A stretch of DNA of 64,000 nucleotides from Chitinophagaceae bacterium (GCA_003168265.1 PMSV01000023.1:322001-386000); one strand, 5' to 3'; positions 49,482 through 60,835 are shown, counted from the first letter of the stretch. Numbers and translations: made by a program. Notes: generated from the sequence alone by a model not told the origin.

Positions 49482-50657
49482 TCACTTGACCAGGCTGGTA
49501 ATTCCGTCTGCTTTTTTTACGAAGAAGAGGTATTTATTTTCGAAATAATCCGGTTTTGGGCCCTGGTTATTCAGATATACGGGTTCGATATCGAAGGGGT
49601 CGAATAAAAGGAATCTATTCTCCCCCAGGAATTCCCTTAGATTGGTTGGATGTTCTGCCAGTAAGCGGCCAAAATGGTAAACCGTTTCAAGACCCCGATA
49701 AACCATATCGCTGGGTCGCATATAGTAATTGCTCCTGAAATATTGCTGTATTTGGGAAACAAGACTGTCGTTGGCATTCAGATAAAAAGGAGTCGTATAT
49801 ATAATTTCCAGTCCGTTGTAAAGTGGGAGAGAGAAATCCGATACATTATCCCAGGTAGGCATTCCAATCACTGTCGCGGGATAAGACTTTGCCAAAGGAG
49901 ATAGCTGAAAACAAAAGTTCTTTGCGAAGCCTTCATCGAGGCTTGCGGCAATCAAAACATTATGGATATTGCTGTCCAGGTAGGGTCTGAACAGTTTTGT
50001 TTCAAAGTTGTTCTCCAGTAAAATATATTTAATATTCAGTGCTAGTCGCCCTTTGGACTGTGACAGGTTGATGAAATAACTCTTCAATTTTTCATCCGAT
50101 GCATTTTTTCTGCCAAAAAGATAGAGGGTCTGTGTGGCATAATTTTTTTGCAAATACTTATAGATGGCTTCGCAATGCGTTTTTACCGTCGAATTCAGGA
50201 TAACCAAATCGGGGTTATCACTTGCATTTCCCTCATTTGGCAAATTGGCATTGATGAAGGGAATATTCCTGCTTGCGGCTGCGGCAGCCAGTAGCCTTAG
50301 CTCGGAGGCAGAGACATGGCCAATGATCAGATCGGTTTTGTTTAGTTCATCTCCCTTCAAAAGCCGGGCAAGAGGTTTTTGATTGGAACGGGTATCATAT
50401 ACAGTCAATTCAAGGTTCACTCCATCCTTTTTCAGAGAGTCCATTGCTAGCTGGGCCCCCTCAAAAAATTCAATACCAGGGTTCAAAAACTTTGGAAAAC
50501 TGTTGTCAAAACGATAACTGCCGGATTCATCAAAAGCGCTGTCAAGATATAGCGGAACAAATAAAGCGATTTGGCGGACTGCTCGGACGCTATCCCTCTG
50601 TGCTACTATTAACAGAGGTGCCCCCAGAATAAAAAATATCAAAAACTTTCTTGCCAT
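49482..50657 (-). CDS. Type 1 periplasmic-binding-fold (ABC substrate-binding-like) protein
   Basis: Signal peptide MARKFLIFFILGAPLLIVAQ; EFFEGAQLAMDSLKKDGVNLELTVYDT...DLIIGHVSASELRLLAAAAASRNIPFIN. Confidence 0.75.
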   Translation of the reverse strand: MARKFLIFFILGAPLLIVAQRDSVRAVRQIALFVPLYLDSAFDESGSYRFDNSFPKFLNPGIEFFEGAQLAMDSLKKDGVNLELTVYDTRSNQKPLARLLKGDELNKTDLIIGHVSASELRLLAAAAASRNIPFINANLPNEGNASDNPDLVILNSTVKTHCEAIYKYLQKNYATQTLYLFGRKNASDEKLKSYFINLSQSKGRLALNIKYILLENNFETKLFRPYLDSNIHNVLIAASLDEGFAKNFCFQLSPLAKSYPATVIGMPTWDNVSDFSLPLYNGLEIIYTTPFYLNANDSLVSQIQQYFRSNYYMRPSDMVYRGLETVYHFGRLLAEHPTNLREFLGENRFLLFDPFDIEPVYLNNQGPKPDYFENKYLFFVKKADGITSLVK

Positions 50658-50671
50658 AAATTTCGAAAATC

Positions 50672-52192
50672 TTATTCCCATTCAATTGTAGCGGGAGGCT
50701 TGCTGCTGATATCATATACCACCCGGTTGATCCCTTTGACGTTATTGATGATCTCACTGGAAATCATAGCCAGGAAATCATAGGGCAAATGAGCCCAGTC
50801 GGCGGTCATCCCATCTACGGAAGTTACAGCACGTAAGGCTACCGTGTATTCATATGTCCTCTCATCGCCCATGACCCCTACGCTTTTTACAGGCAACAAT
50901 ATTGCTCCGGCCTGCCATGTCTGTCCGTAAAGACCTTGATCTTTTAATGCCTGTACAAATAAGCGATCTGCCTGTTGCAGTAATATTACCTTTTCTTCGG
51001 TAACCTCTCCCAGTATGCGGATTGCCAGGCCCGGCCCGGGAAACGGATGGCGCTGGAGCAAATCTTCAGGTATTTGCAATTCCCGCCCTATTTTTCTCAC
51101 TTCGTCTTTAAACAAAAAACGAAGGGGTTCGACCAATTCCAAATGCATTTTCTCAGGGAGGCCGCCAACATTATGGTGGGATTTGATCTTAGCTGAAGGA
51201 CCATGAACGGAAATGCTTTCGATGACATCAGGATATATTGTACCCTGTCCGAGCATCGAAGCTCCTTTGATTTTTTCCGCCTCCTTGCTGAAAATCTTTA
51301 TAAAGAGCTTGCCGATGATCTTTCTCTTTCCTTCAGGATCTGATTCTCCCTTCAATTTTTTATAGAAAATTTTTTTTGCATCCACTCCGGTCACATTCAG
51401 GCCGATTTGTTTGTAAGTAGCCAATACCTGTTCGAACTCGTCTTTTCGCAATACTCCATTATCAACGAATATTCCATGAAGGCTTTTTCCGATTGCACGA
51501 TGGATCAAAGTGGCTGCGACTGTTGAATCAACTCCCCCGCTAAGGGCCATGACCACTTTGTGGCGGCCGATCCGCTTTTTGAGCTTCTCCACAGTCTCCG
51601 TGATAAAATGAGCGGCAGTCCAGTCCTTCGAACAGCCGCAGATCTGAACCAGGAAATTGGAAAGAATTTTCTTGCCCTCAATGGAATGATAAACTTCAGG
51701 ATGAAATTGAAGACAATAAAGGCTCTGTTTTCTAAAAGCGGCATAGGGTATGTTTTCAGTTGTAGCAAGTATATCGAACTCATCTGGCAATTCCAATATG
51801 GTATCTGCATGGCTCATCCAAACCTGCGATTTCTCTATTACCTGATCTAAAATGGGGTCTTCTTTTAGAATATGAAGAAGGGCTCTGCCGTATTCCCTTT
51901 TTTTGCTATTGGCTACACGGCCGCCGAACTGCTTTGCCGTAAGCTGGGCCCCATAACAAATACCCAATACGGGGACATGGCTATTGATCTCAGCAATATC
52001 TACGAGCGGTGCATTTCTATCATTAACTGAATAAGGGGAACCGGAGAGGATCACTCCTTTTAAGGACGTATCGTACCGGATCTTTTGAAAATAAGGAAGG
52101 ATTTCACAGTACACATTGGCTTCTCTTACTGCTCTGGCAATCAACTGGGTATATTGGGACCCGAAATCAAGGATCAGAATTTTTTCCGTCAT
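50672..52192 (-). CDS. guaA: GMP synthase (glutamine-hydrolysing)
   Basis: [34 protein letters not shown]-terminal KPPATIEWE. Confidence 0.96.
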   Translation of the reverse strand: MTEKILILDFGSQYTQLIARAVREANVYCEILPYFQKIRYDTSLKGVILSGSPYSVNDRNAPLVDIAEINSHVPVLGICYGAQLTAKQFGGRVANSKKREYGRALLHILKEDPILDQVIEKSQVWMSHADTILELPDEFDILATTENIPYAAFRKQSLYCLQFHPEVYHSIEGKKILSNFLVQICGCSKDWTAAHFITETVEKLKKRIGRHKVVMALSGGVDSTVAATLIHRAIGKSLHGIFVDNGVLRKDEFEQVLATYKQIGLNVTGVDAKKIFYKKLKGESDPEGKRKIIGKLFIKIFSKEAEKIKGASMLGQGTIYPDVIESISVHGPSAKIKSHHNVGGLPEKMHLELVEPLRFLFKDEVRKIGRELQIPEDLLQRHPFPGPGLAIRILGEVTEEKVILLQQADRLFVQALKDQGLYGQTWQAGAILLPVKSVGVMGDERTYEYTVALRAVTSVDGMTADWAHLPYDFLAMISSEIINNVKGINRVVYDISSKPPATIEWE

Positions 52193-52399
52193 AGATTCCG
52201 CAAATCTAACGAATGCGGAACAAAGTTCGTTAGTTAAGGTATTGTAGTCCGGCTAGCAACAGTTAAAAACGAAGCTTAAAATAAGTTTAGATTGAAAAAC
52301 GAAAATTAATAAGCCCGAGTAATTTCGGCATGATCTAAATCATCTGATTTGTTTAAGGCATTTGAACCTTCATCTCCCATTACGGGCATCAGGAATCGT

Positions 52400-53125
52400 T
52401 TAGTTCTCCTTATTCACACTCCCTACTCCGCTTACATGCTGATTCACTTCTGTGGGATTGCCCTTATAATGTATGCTGCCGACTCCGTTGACGGAGGCGT
52501 CGATCTTGACACTTGAAAAAACATCCGCGCTTCCGACACCTGAAACTTCAGCTCTGACATTTTCAGCCTGCAAATCGTAACAATGCGCAGATCCTACTCC
52601 GCTGACATCCACCTCCACGTCCTTTGTCTGGCCTTTGATATACAAGGAGCCCGCACCGGAAATCCGGCCGGTGAATTTCGGAACATCGACATCCATTCGG
52701 ATATTGCCGGCGCCGCTGAGCTCGATCTCCAAATCATCGTCCCCCTTGATCTTATCGTCGGAAACGATATCTCCTGCCCCCGATAAACTGATCTGGTGAA
52801 AGGAAGGGGACGTTACCGTGATGCTCATACCCTCCGAACTTTCGAGGTCATAATCATGCCGGTTGCGAATGATCAGACGATCGCCTTCCTGTAGCACTTC
52901 GATATATTGAAGCAGGTTTTCATCTGCATGAATACTGACCGGCTTCAGCTCTCCTTTAACGATATGAACATCGATGGTGCTCGATACATCGAGATCGCGG
53001 AAAGCGGTTATGCTTCTTTCCTCTGTCCTTCCATTCCCATTGCCATGCACATGCCTGCCAAAGAAATGCCTGCAAGAACCCAAAAAAAAGCTCAGAAAGA
53101 GGACGAATATGAAAATTTTCTTCAT
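52400..53125 (-). CDS. Head GIN domain (DUF2807) lipoprotein
   Basis: Lipobox FLGSC; ITAFRDLDVSSTIDVHIVKG; SGAGDI/SGAGNI/SGVGSA repeated motifs. Confidence 0.9.
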   Translation of the reverse strand: MKKIFIFVLFLSFFLGSCRHFFGRHVHGNGNGRTEERSITAFRDLDVSSTIDVHIVKGELKPVSIHADENLLQYIEVLQEGDRLIIRNRHDYDLESSEGMSITVTSPSFHQISLSGAGDIVSDDKIKGDDDLEIELSGAGNIRMDVDVPKFTGRISGAGSLYIKGQTKDVEVDVSGVGSAHCYDLQAENVRAEVSGVGSADVFSSVKIDASVNGVGSIHYKGNPTEVNQHVSGVGSVNKEN

Positions 53126-53373
53126 GTCATAAGTTTTTGAAGCCAAAATTTAGCCAATTATTTTAAATTGAAGGCGCCTTTTATCCATAAGATGGCATTT
53201 TTTAAGCCAGGTTACCGATCTTTGCAAGGTTTTTTAATATCAAGCCCCGCCAAAACCCTGGAACTTTAAGGACAGATGAGGACTATTCATAACCGAGCAA
53301 CCGGAGTTTCGCATTTTCGTTTGACGAGAGTGGATATTTTCTTTTGTCGATTGCTAAAGCGAACCCCGAACTC

Positions 53374-54630
53374 ATGAAACTGAGAACTTTAGTTATTCTT
53401 ATTCTCTTTCCTGCCTTATTGGAAGCCCAGCAAAAAAAAGAAATAGCACTGGCTGTCGCCCAGGATACCCTCTTGCATAAAAAGAAAGACAGCGCTAATG
53501 TTCATGAAGTTCCGCAGATCGATATTTACGATGTAGCCAAATCCATCTTTTTTAAGCATAAATCCCCAAATAAGAAGACCGACACTGCATTAACAAAACC
53601 AGTATTTTCCGCCGTCCCTGCGGTTGGTTATACCCTTACTTCCAGGCTGGCCGTGACCCTTTCCGGAAATATGGCTTTTCGCCCTTTGGCGGATTCAAAG
53701 GCTTCCACTGTAACTGCCAGCGCTGCTTATACGCAGAACAAACAATTTACGATTCCTATCGAGTCTAATATCTGGTTGGACCATGATCTCTATAATCTCG
53801 TGGGGGATTACCGCCTCTATAAATACCCGCAAAGCACTTTCGGCCTGGGAAGCGATTCCTGGATAGGAAATGAGGACCCGATGGACTATGCTTACTTTCG
53901 TTTCTATGAATTGCTCATGAGGCGTTTGGTTCCGGACCTATATTTTGGCGCAGGTTATATCCTGGATTACCACTGGGGTATCGTAGATGAAAGTGGCGTT
54001 AAAAATTTTCCCAAGGACAGCGTTACAGCTTATCAGGCCTACGGAGCTTCGAACAGTTCACTTTCTACCGGATTCACAGTGAACCTGCTCTATGATCACC
54101 GGGACTATTCCATAAATCCATCCAGGGGCGTATATGCGAATATCCAGTACAGGGATAATATGAAGGTGATTGGAAGTACCCGGGGCTGGCAATCGGTAAT
54201 CATAGACTTGAGAAAATATTACAAATTCCCGGAGTCCTCACATAATGTATTGGCCCTTTGGAGTTATAATTGGTTGGTTATCAGTGGACATCCTCCCTTT
54301 TTGGACCTTCCAGGCACTTCCTGGGACCCTTTTTCGAGCACGGGTCGCGGCTATATCCAGGGCCGGTTTCGCGGAGCGCAAATGGTCTACCAGGAAGCTG
54401 AATATCGATTCGGTATCACGCGCAATGGCTTATTGGGAGCGGTGGTCTTTGTAAATGCCGAGACTTTTTCTGCCGCTGAAGGTACCCCTCTGGAAAAGCT
54501 TCAACCTGGCTATGGTCTCGGGGCGAGAATCAAACTAAATAAGGCTTCCGCTACCAATATCTGTATCGATTACGGCTTTGGAACCCAGGGGTCAAAGGGG
54601 CTTTTCATAAATATCGCCGAGTTATTTTAG
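53374..54630 (+). CDS. BamA/TamA-like (Omp85 superfamily) outer-membrane barrel protein
   Basis: Signal peptide at MKLRTLVILILFPALLEAQ; LLYDHRDYSINPSRGVYANIQYRDN; GRGYIQGRFRGAQMVYQEAEYRFGI. Confidence 0.88.
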   Translation: MKLRTLVILILFPALLEAQQKKEIALAVAQDTLLHKKKDSANVHEVPQIDIYDVAKSIFFKHKSPNKKTDTALTKPVFSAVPAVGYTLTSRLAVTLSGNMAFRPLADSKASTVTASAAYTQNKQFTIPIESNIWLDHDLYNLVGDYRLYKYPQSTFGLGSDSWIGNEDPMDYAYFRFYELLMRRLVPDLYFGAGYILDYHWGIVDESGVKNFPKDSVTAYQAYGASNSSLSTGFTVNLLYDHRDYSINPSRGVYANIQYRDNMKVIGSTRGWQSVIIDLRKYYKFPESSHNVLALWSYNWLVISGHPPFLDLPGTSWDPFSSTGRGYIQGRFRGAQMVYQEAEYRFGITRNGLLGAVVFVNAETFSAAEGTPLEKLQPGYGLGARIKLNKASATNICIDYGFGTQGSKGLFINIAELF

Positions 54631-54848
54631 AGGTATTCGATTTCCTGCACTTATTCTGGTATAGGGACCGCTCATTTTGTTTCAAACAATAAAAACATAG
54701 CAAACTAAAATATTTCTCAGGTTACTGTGTTTGCTAAAGTTCTTTTCCTGCCGGATGAGGGGCCAATAAAAATATCCTGTTCTGATGATAAGGGGAGAAA
54801 CAGGGAAATACATATAAGGGTAAGGCGGGTTTCCCTGTAGGGGCTCGA

Positions 54849-55106
54849 TTATTTAGCTAAAGCATTCGTCCTTTTCGCCAGCTTGCTTTTTAGATTCGCT
54901 GCCTTGTTCTTGTGAATGATACCGCGTTTAGCCATTTTGTCAATCTCGGAAGCTACCTTGGGAAGTTTTTCACTGGCTTCATTCTTGGATTTGATCTCTT
55001 TGAAATCCCTGATTGCGTTACGGGTGGTCTTACCATAATAACGATTTCTTTCCCGGCGTTTGGTGGCCTGTCTCACATCTTTCTCGGTAGCCGAATGATT
55101 TGCCAT
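54849..55106 (-). CDS. rpsT: 30S ribosomal protein S20
   Basis: MANHSATEKDVRQATKRRERNRYYGKTTRNAIRDFKEI; MAKRGIIHKNKAANLKSKLAKR. Confidence 0.94.
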   Translation of the reverse strand: MANHSATEKDVRQATKRRERNRYYGKTTRNAIRDFKEIKSKNEASEKLPKVASEIDKMAKRGIIHKNKAANLKSKLAKRTNALAK

Positions 55107-55261
55107 ATATTATCTTAAATTTGGGAGGGCAAATGTAGGGCTTTGACCCGGAAACTCCAAATTTACATGGTCTGTTTTTTAGGTCCGGGAGGGTTGAGGC
55201 TCTAATAAATTTTCCTGCGGCGAAATTCGCCGATATTTGTGATTCCAGTAAAGATTTTGAC

Positions 55262-58033
55262 ATGAAGGATTTTCAATATATAACAAATTCTTCTCCTGCA
55301 TTTATAGAAGGATTGTACCAGGATTTTGTAAGAAATCCCGATTCCGTAGACCCCGATTTCAGGAAATTTTTTGAAGGTTTCGATTTCGCCATGGCTACGG
55401 GGAGAAATGGCTCCAATGGTAAGCCCATCGCTGAACCGGTTAAAGAAAAGCTGTTTAAAACCTCGGACGGTGTGGACTGGAAAAAAGAATTAGGAGCCTA
55501 CCGTTTGATATTGGGTTATCGGAACAAGGGTCATTTGCTGGCTACCACCAACCCGATCAGAAAAAGAAAAGACAGGGGGGCTAATCTGGAACTGCCCTTC
55601 TTCGGATTCACCGAGGAAGACCTTGACAAGGATTTTTTTGCCGGAAACCTGATCGGCTTAGGCACTACTTCCTTGCGCAATATTCTCAATCACCTGATAA
55701 AATGCTATGCGAGTAATGTCGGGATTGAATTTAAGTATATCAGTGACCAGGTAAAGATTGATTGGCTGACCAGGGAAATGGAGAAAGAATTCCTTAAGCC
55801 AGTGCCCATTGAAAAGCAAAAACAGATTTTGGAAAAACTGAATGAGGGAGTAATTTTTGAAAAGTTCCTCCACACTAAATATATCGGGCAAAAGAGATTC
55901 TCTCTTGAAGGAGGCGAGACCACCATTCCGGCGCTGGATAATATAATCAATATTGCGGCTGAGCATGATGTGCAGGAGGTAGTTATCGGGATGGCACACA
56001 GAGGAAGGTTGAATATACTTGCCAATATCATGGGCAAGACCTATGAACAGATTTTCAGCGAATTCGAGGGAACGGCCCAGTTGGACCAGACCATGGGCAG
56101 CGGGGACGTGAAATATCATATGGGCTATGGGAGTGAATTAAAAACTCATTCCGGAAAAACAGTCCATTTAAAGCTGATGCCCAATCCTTCCCATCTTGAG
56201 GCGGTGGATCCGGTAGTGGAAGGCTTTTCCCGTGCCAAGGCGGATATCATGTATGAAAGTGATTATGAAAAGATATTACCGGTGCTTATTCATGGAGATG
56301 CATCACTTGCCGGCCAGGGAATCGTCTATGAGGTTTTGCAAATGAGCGATCTGGATGGTTATTATACCGGGGGGACCATTCATTTTGTCATCAATAACCA
56401 GATCGGATTTACGACCGATTTTGAAGATGCCCGCAGTTCGGATTATTGCACCTCGCTTGCTGCCGCCATCCACGCTCCCGTTTTGCATGTAAACGGAGAC
56501 GATGCGGAGGCCGTTGTCAAGTGCTCCGAAATGGCGACTCGATACAGACAGGAATTTCACGGGGATATTTTCGTCGATATGGTTTGTTATCGACGCCATG
56601 GTCATAATGAAGGCGATGATCCCAAATTCACGCAGCCCCAAATGTATGCGCTGATCGAAAAACATCCCAATCCAAGAGAGGCCTATACGCAGTTCCTGAT
56701 AGAGAATGGCGAATCCGATGCCAAGGAATTGGCTCGCGATATGGAGAAAAAATTCTGGGGAGATCTGCAGGAGCGTTTGGATGAGGCAAAACAAAAACCC
56801 CTTCCTTATTCTTATCAGGCCCCGGAATTGGAATGGAAAAAATTGAGAAGGGCTGTTTTGGAAGATTTCAATCAGTCTCCGGTCACGGCCATCAGTGAAA
56901 ATGATTTCAGTAAGATTTTTCAGGCATTGATGGAATGGCCTGAGGATTTCAAGCCGCTTAAGAAAGTGGAAAAGATCCTCCAGGACAAGAAGAAAATATT
57001 TCAGGAAGAAGGGAAAGTGGATTGGGCTACAGGTGAACTTATGGCTTACGGTAGTTTGATCCTTGACGGAAGGGAAGTTCGCATGAGCGGTCAGGACGTG
57101 CAGAGGGGAACTTTTTCGCACCGCCATGCCGTTCTTCGCGATGAGAATACAAATAAGGAATACAATCGCCTCAGCCGGATTGAGGGTGCGCAGGGCCATT
57201 TCAGAATTTACAATTCTTTTTTAAGCGAATACGGAGTTCTCGGCTTTGAATATGGTTATGCTATGGCCAACCCTAACGGGTTGGTTCTTTGGGAGGCACA
57301 GTTTGGGGATTTTGCCAATGGAGCGCAAACCATGATCGACCAGTTCATTGCTGCCGGTGAACAAAAATGGCTGCGCATGAACGGGATCGTGCTATTATTG
57401 CCCCATGGTTATGAGGGCCAGGGACCGGAGCATAGCAGCGCCAGAATGGAACGTTTTCTGCAAATGTGCGCCGAATTGAATATGGTCGTCACCAATATCA
57501 CAACCTCCTCAAATCTATTCCATGCGCTTCGGAGGCAGATGGCGTGGCCATTCCGTAAACCACTGATCAATTTTTCGCCCAAGGCAAACCTTCGTTTGCC
57601 CGCCAGTTATTCTCCCAAAGAGGAATTCACGGGCGGCGGTTTTCGGGAAGTCATCGATGATCTCTTTATTGCATCTGAAGATCCGGAAAGGATCAAGAAG
57701 GTTTTATTCTGTACAGGTAAGATTTATTTTGAGTTGGCTGAAAGGCAGGTTAAGGACAACAACAAAGAAGTGGCGATTATCCGCTTGGAGCAAATTTATC
57801 CATTGCCCTATGTACAATTGGAATCCCTGAATGCAAGATACAGGCAGGCAACCTGGTTTTGGGTTCAGGAGGAACCCCTGAATATGGGAGCGGCTTCCTT
57901 CCTGCAAATGAATATAAAATCCATCAATTTCGGCATCATTAGCAGACACCCCAGCGCTGCAACTGCTACCGGATATAACAAGGTTCATAAGCAGGAGCAG
58001 GAAGAAATCATTGAAACGGCTTTTTCCATTTAA
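55262..58033 (+). CDS. sucA: 2-oxoglutarate dehydrogenase E1
   Basis: GMAHRGRLNILANIMGK; PNPSHLEAVDPVVEG; INNQIGFTTDFEDARSSDYCT; EGQGPEHSSARMERFLQMCAELNM. Confidence 0.96.
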   Translation: MKDFQYITNSSPAFIEGLYQDFVRNPDSVDPDFRKFFEGFDFAMATGRNGSNGKPIAEPVKEKLFKTSDGVDWKKELGAYRLILGYRNKGHLLATTNPIRKRKDRGANLELPFFGFTEEDLDKDFFAGNLIGLGTTSLRNILNHLIKCYASNVGIEFKYISDQVKIDWLTREMEKEFLKPVPIEKQKQILEKLNEGVIFEKFLHTKYIGQKRFSLEGGETTIPALDNIINIAAEHDVQEVVIGMAHRGRLNILANIMGKTYEQIFSEFEGTAQLDQTMGSGDVKYHMGYGSELKTHSGKTVHLKLMPNPSHLEAVDPVVEGFSRAKADIMYESDYEKILPVLIHGDASLAGQGIVYEVLQMSDLDGYYTGGTIHFVINNQIGFTTDFEDARSSDYCTSLAAAIHAPVLHVNGDDAEAVVKCSEMATRYRQEFHGDIFVDMVCYRRHGHNEGDDPKFTQPQMYALIEKHPNPREAYTQFLIENGESDAKELARDMEKKFWGDLQERLDEAKQKPLPYSYQAPELEWKKLRRAVLEDFNQSPVTAISENDFSKIFQALMEWPEDFKPLKKVEKILQDKKKIFQEEGKVDWATGELMAYGSLILDGREVRMSGQDVQRGTFSHRHAVLRDENTNKEYNRLSRIEGAQGHFRIYNSFLSEYGVLGFEYGYAMANPNGLVLWEAQFGDFANGAQTMIDQFIAAGEQKWLRMNGIVLLLPHGYEGQGPEHSSARMERFLQMCAELNMVVTNITTSSNLFHALRRQMAWPFRKPLINFSPKANLRLPASYSPKEEFTGGGFREVIDDLFIASEDPERIKKVLFCTGKIYFELAERQVKDNNKEVAIIRLEQIYPLPYVQLESLNARYRQATWFWVQEEPLNMGAASFLQMNIKSINFGIISRHPSAATATGYNKVHKQEQEEIIETAFSI

Positions 58034-58057
58034 TTTTAACAGATAACCTTTCTCAGA

Positions 58058-59308
58058 ATGATTGATATTAAAGTTCCAACTGTAGGCGAATCGATCAGTG
58101 AAGTGGTATTGGTTAAATGGCTCAAAAAACAGGGAGACTATGTCGATAGAGATGAAGTGATCGCCGAACTCGAGAGCGAAAAAGCAACTTTCGAAGTTAA
58201 TGCGGAACAGGCCGGCACTTTAAATCTGGTCGGCAAGGAAGGCGATACCTTGAAAATCGGGGATGTTGTCGCCCGAATAGATGAAACTGCCTCGAAACCC
58301 GAGAGCAAACCCGAGAGCAAGGCTGCCTCACCTGCTGCCCAAAACGCTTCGAATGGCAGTCCGGTTAAAACCGCAGCGGCCCCAAAACAAGCAGAGCCGA
58401 AGCAGGCTGTCGCTGCTACGGAGCAGGTTAAAGCAACCCCCGTCGCTTCAGCCATTATCGCAGATAAAAAAATCGAGACTTCCAGTATCTCTGCTACTGG
58501 CACCGGAGGCAAAATACTCAAGCATGATGTTTTAGAAGCCTTGAATAACCCGGGCCGCGCTTTAGGACAGGATTTATTCAGCCGTGCGGACAAACACGAG
58601 AAGATGAGCAACCTGAGAAAGACCGTTTCCAGGAGGCTGGTCGAGGCAAAAAATACGACTGCCATGCTCACGACCTTCAATGAAGTCGACATGGGACCCA
58701 TCATGGCTTTAAGAACCCAGTATAAGGACAAGTTTAAAGAAAAACACGGAGTTAATCTCGGGTTCATGAGTTTTTTCATCAAGGCCTGCTGTTATGCATT
58801 GCGTGAATGGCCGGCGGTAAATGCTTATATCGACGGGGATGAAATCATTTATCATGACTATAGCGATATTTCCATAGCGGTTAGCGCTCCCAAGGGCCTG
58901 GTAGTGCCTGTGATCCGAAACGCCGAAAGCCTGAGCATGGCGGAAATAGAAAAGAAAGTGGTGGAACTTGCTACAAAGGCCCGTGACAATAAATTAAGCC
59001 TCGAAGAAATGCAGGGCGGTACCTTCACGATTACCAATGGCGGAGTTTTTGGCTCCCTGATGAGCACCCCGATCATCAACATTCCTCAGTCTGCGATACT
59101 TGGAATGCATAAAATTGAAGAGCGACCTATTGCTGTAAATGGTCTGGTAGTGATCAAGCCGATGATGTACCTCGCGGTCAGTTATGACCACAGGATAATC
59201 GACGGACGCGAATCGGTCAGCTTCCTGGTCCGGGTAAAGGAATTGCTTGAAAACCCTGGCCAACTCTTATTTGGAAGGGATCCCGTGAAGACCTTACTGG
59301 AACTCTGA
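58058..59308 (+). CDS. sucB: Dihydrolipoyllysine succinyltransferase (OGDH E2)
   Basis: [68 protein letters not shown]. Confidence 0.95.
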   Translation: MIDIKVPTVGESISEVVLVKWLKKQGDYVDRDEVIAELESEKATFEVNAEQAGTLNLVGKEGDTLKIGDVVARIDETASKPESKPESKAASPAAQNASNGSPVKTAAAPKQAEPKQAVAATEQVKATPVASAIIADKKIETSSISATGTGGKILKHDVLEALNNPGRALGQDLFSRADKHEKMSNLRKTVSRRLVEAKNTTAMLTTFNEVDMGPIMALRTQYKDKFKEKHGVNLGFMSFFIKACCYALREWPAVNAYIDGDEIIYHDYSDISIAVSAPKGLVVPVIRNAESLSMAEIEKKVVELATKARDNKLSLEEMQGGTFTITNGGVFGSLMSTPIINIPQSAILGMHKIEERPIAVNGLVVIKPMMYLAVSYDHRIIDGRESVSFLVRVKELLENPGQLLFGRDPVKTLLEL

Positions 59309-60456
59309 TGTATCGCTCCCATCTTCGGACGGCTGTGCAGATCTTATGTCTTTACGACGGTAAGACCCCCTTTGCAAATTTCATCCGTCAATTTTACAGT
59401 AAGGATAAAAAATATGGTTCCAAAGACCGTAAATCGATAAGCAGTCTTTGCTATTCCTATTTTCGTTTGGGGCATTCATTGAAGAATTTGCCGATCGAGG
59501 ATAGGATACTAAACGGACTTTTTTTGTGCAGCCAGGGCAAAAATGAACTTTTGGAATATTTTTATCCGGAGTGGAATCGGGCTGTTGAGCTTCCCCTTCA
59601 GGAAAAATTGAAACTCGCAGATCCTTCATTTGTATTAAAGGAAATTTTTCCATGGCAGGAGGAACTAAGTGAGGGAATTGTTCACGAAGATTTTTGCCGT
59701 TCCTTCCTGGTTCAACCGGATCTTTTTTTGAGAATGCGTCCAGGGATGAGAGGCATCGTAATGAGCAAGCTTACGGATTCAGGGATTCGATTTCGGGAGA
59801 TAGGTGAGGAGGGGCTGGCCTTGGATAATTCCACGAAGATAGATCAGGTGCTCCTGCCTGACAGGGAAGTGGTTGTTCAGGATTTGAGCTCTCAAAAGAC
59901 GGCGGAAATTATTCGGGGATTTGACGCTCCAATTAATGCCTGGGATTGCTGTGCGGGCAGCGGAGGCAAGTCAATTCTTTTGCAGGACCTTTTTCCCGGA
60001 ATTAAATTAACTGCAACGGATAACCGATCACCCATTTTAGCAAACTATAAAAAAAGAATGAAGGATGCGGGTATTAAAAACTTCCAATGTTTTGTCTCCG
60101 ATCTCATCAAGCCAATCGGGGCTGGTTTTGAAGGACAATATGATCTGGTATTGGCTGACCTTCCCTGTTCCGGTAGCGGGACCTGGGCCAGGAATCCGGA
60201 TTCGCTTTGTTTTTTTGATCCAAAGTCTATTGATCGTTTTGCGGATCTGCAAAAAAGAATATTAGCAAATGTGGTGAGTGGGATTCGTGAGGGGGGACGG
60301 ATGGTATATATTACCTGTTCGGTTTTTAGAAAGGAAAATGAAGCCTACGTGGAGTGGTTAAGCCAGCAATTCGGATTGCAGGTGGAGAATCAGCAATTGC
60401 TTAAAGGATATGGATTAAAGGCGGACTCGATGTTTGGGGGGGCTTTACGTTCTTGA
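59308..60456 (+). CDS. RsmB/NOP-family RNA cytosine methyltransferase
   Basis: NAWDCCAGSGGKSILLQDL; LADLPCSGSGTWARNPD; VYITCSVFRKENE. Confidence 0.9.
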   Translation: MYRSHLRTAVQILCLYDGKTPFANFIRQFYSKDKKYGSKDRKSISSLCYSYFRLGHSLKNLPIEDRILNGLFLCSQGKNELLEYFYPEWNRAVELPLQEKLKLADPSFVLKEIFPWQEELSEGIVHEDFCRSFLVQPDLFLRMRPGMRGIVMSKLTDSGIRFREIGEEGLALDNSTKIDQVLLPDREVVVQDLSSQKTAEIIRGFDAPINAWDCCAGSGGKSILLQDLFPGIKLTATDNRSPILANYKKRMKDAGIKNFQCFVSDLIKPIGAGFEGQYDLVLADLPCSGSGTWARNPDSLCFFDPKSIDRFADLQKRILANVVSGIREGGRMVYITCSVFRKENEAYVEWLSQQFGLQVENQQLLKGYGLKADSMFGGALRS

Positions 60457-60484
60457 GGAAACCAAGGAAATATTTTATTTGAAC

Positions 60485-60509
60485 AAATGTTACCAAATTG
60501 GTAACATTT
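60485..60509. promoter_or_regulatory. Perfect 25-bp odd palindrome, candidate HigA operator
   Basis: AAATGTTACCAA-A-TTGGTAACATTT, 12-bp arms, 14 nt before the higB start. Confidence 0.8.
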
Positions 60510-60523
60510 TTATATATTTGCCT

Positions 60524-60835
60524 ATGAGAGTTATTGCTGTTAGAACTTTAAAGGAAGATTGGATTGCATACCCAATGGCAAAACAGGCATTGCTAGCTTG
60601 GTATGAAGAAGCTGAGGAGGCTGAATGGGATAACCCTAATCAGCTCAAGGTGCAGTTTAGAAGCGCTTCCATTCTGAGCAATAAAAGAGTTGTTTTCAAT
60701 ATTCATGGCAATGCATATCGACTGATAGTGGATATTGAATATAGACTTAGAATAGTTTTCATAGTTTGGTTCGGTACACATAAAAAATATGACAAAATAG
60801 ATGCAAAGAAAATAAGTTATGATAAAACCAATTAA
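60524..60835 (+). CDS. higB: Type II toxin, HigB (mRNA interferase) family
   Basis: WEEAEEAEWDNP-like region, SNKRVVFNIHGNAYRLIVDIEYRLRIVFIVWFGTHKKYDKIDAKKI; start at MRVIAVRTL. Confidence 0.9.
   Translation: MRVIAVRTLKEDWIAYPMAKQALLAWYEEAEEAEWDNPNQLKVQFRSASILSNKRVVFNIHGNAYRLIVDIEYRLRIVFIVWFGTHKKYDKIDAKKISYDKTN

Noticed and set aside
56303-57199. 298 aa minus-strand ORF inside sucA
   Set aside because: Lies wholly antisense to a clear 2-oxoglutarate dehydrogenase E1; sequence has no recognisable domain. Shadow ORF.
58138-58782. 214 aa minus-strand ORF inside sucB
   Set aside because: Antisense to the Ala/Pro/Lys-rich linker of E2; composition explains the open frame.
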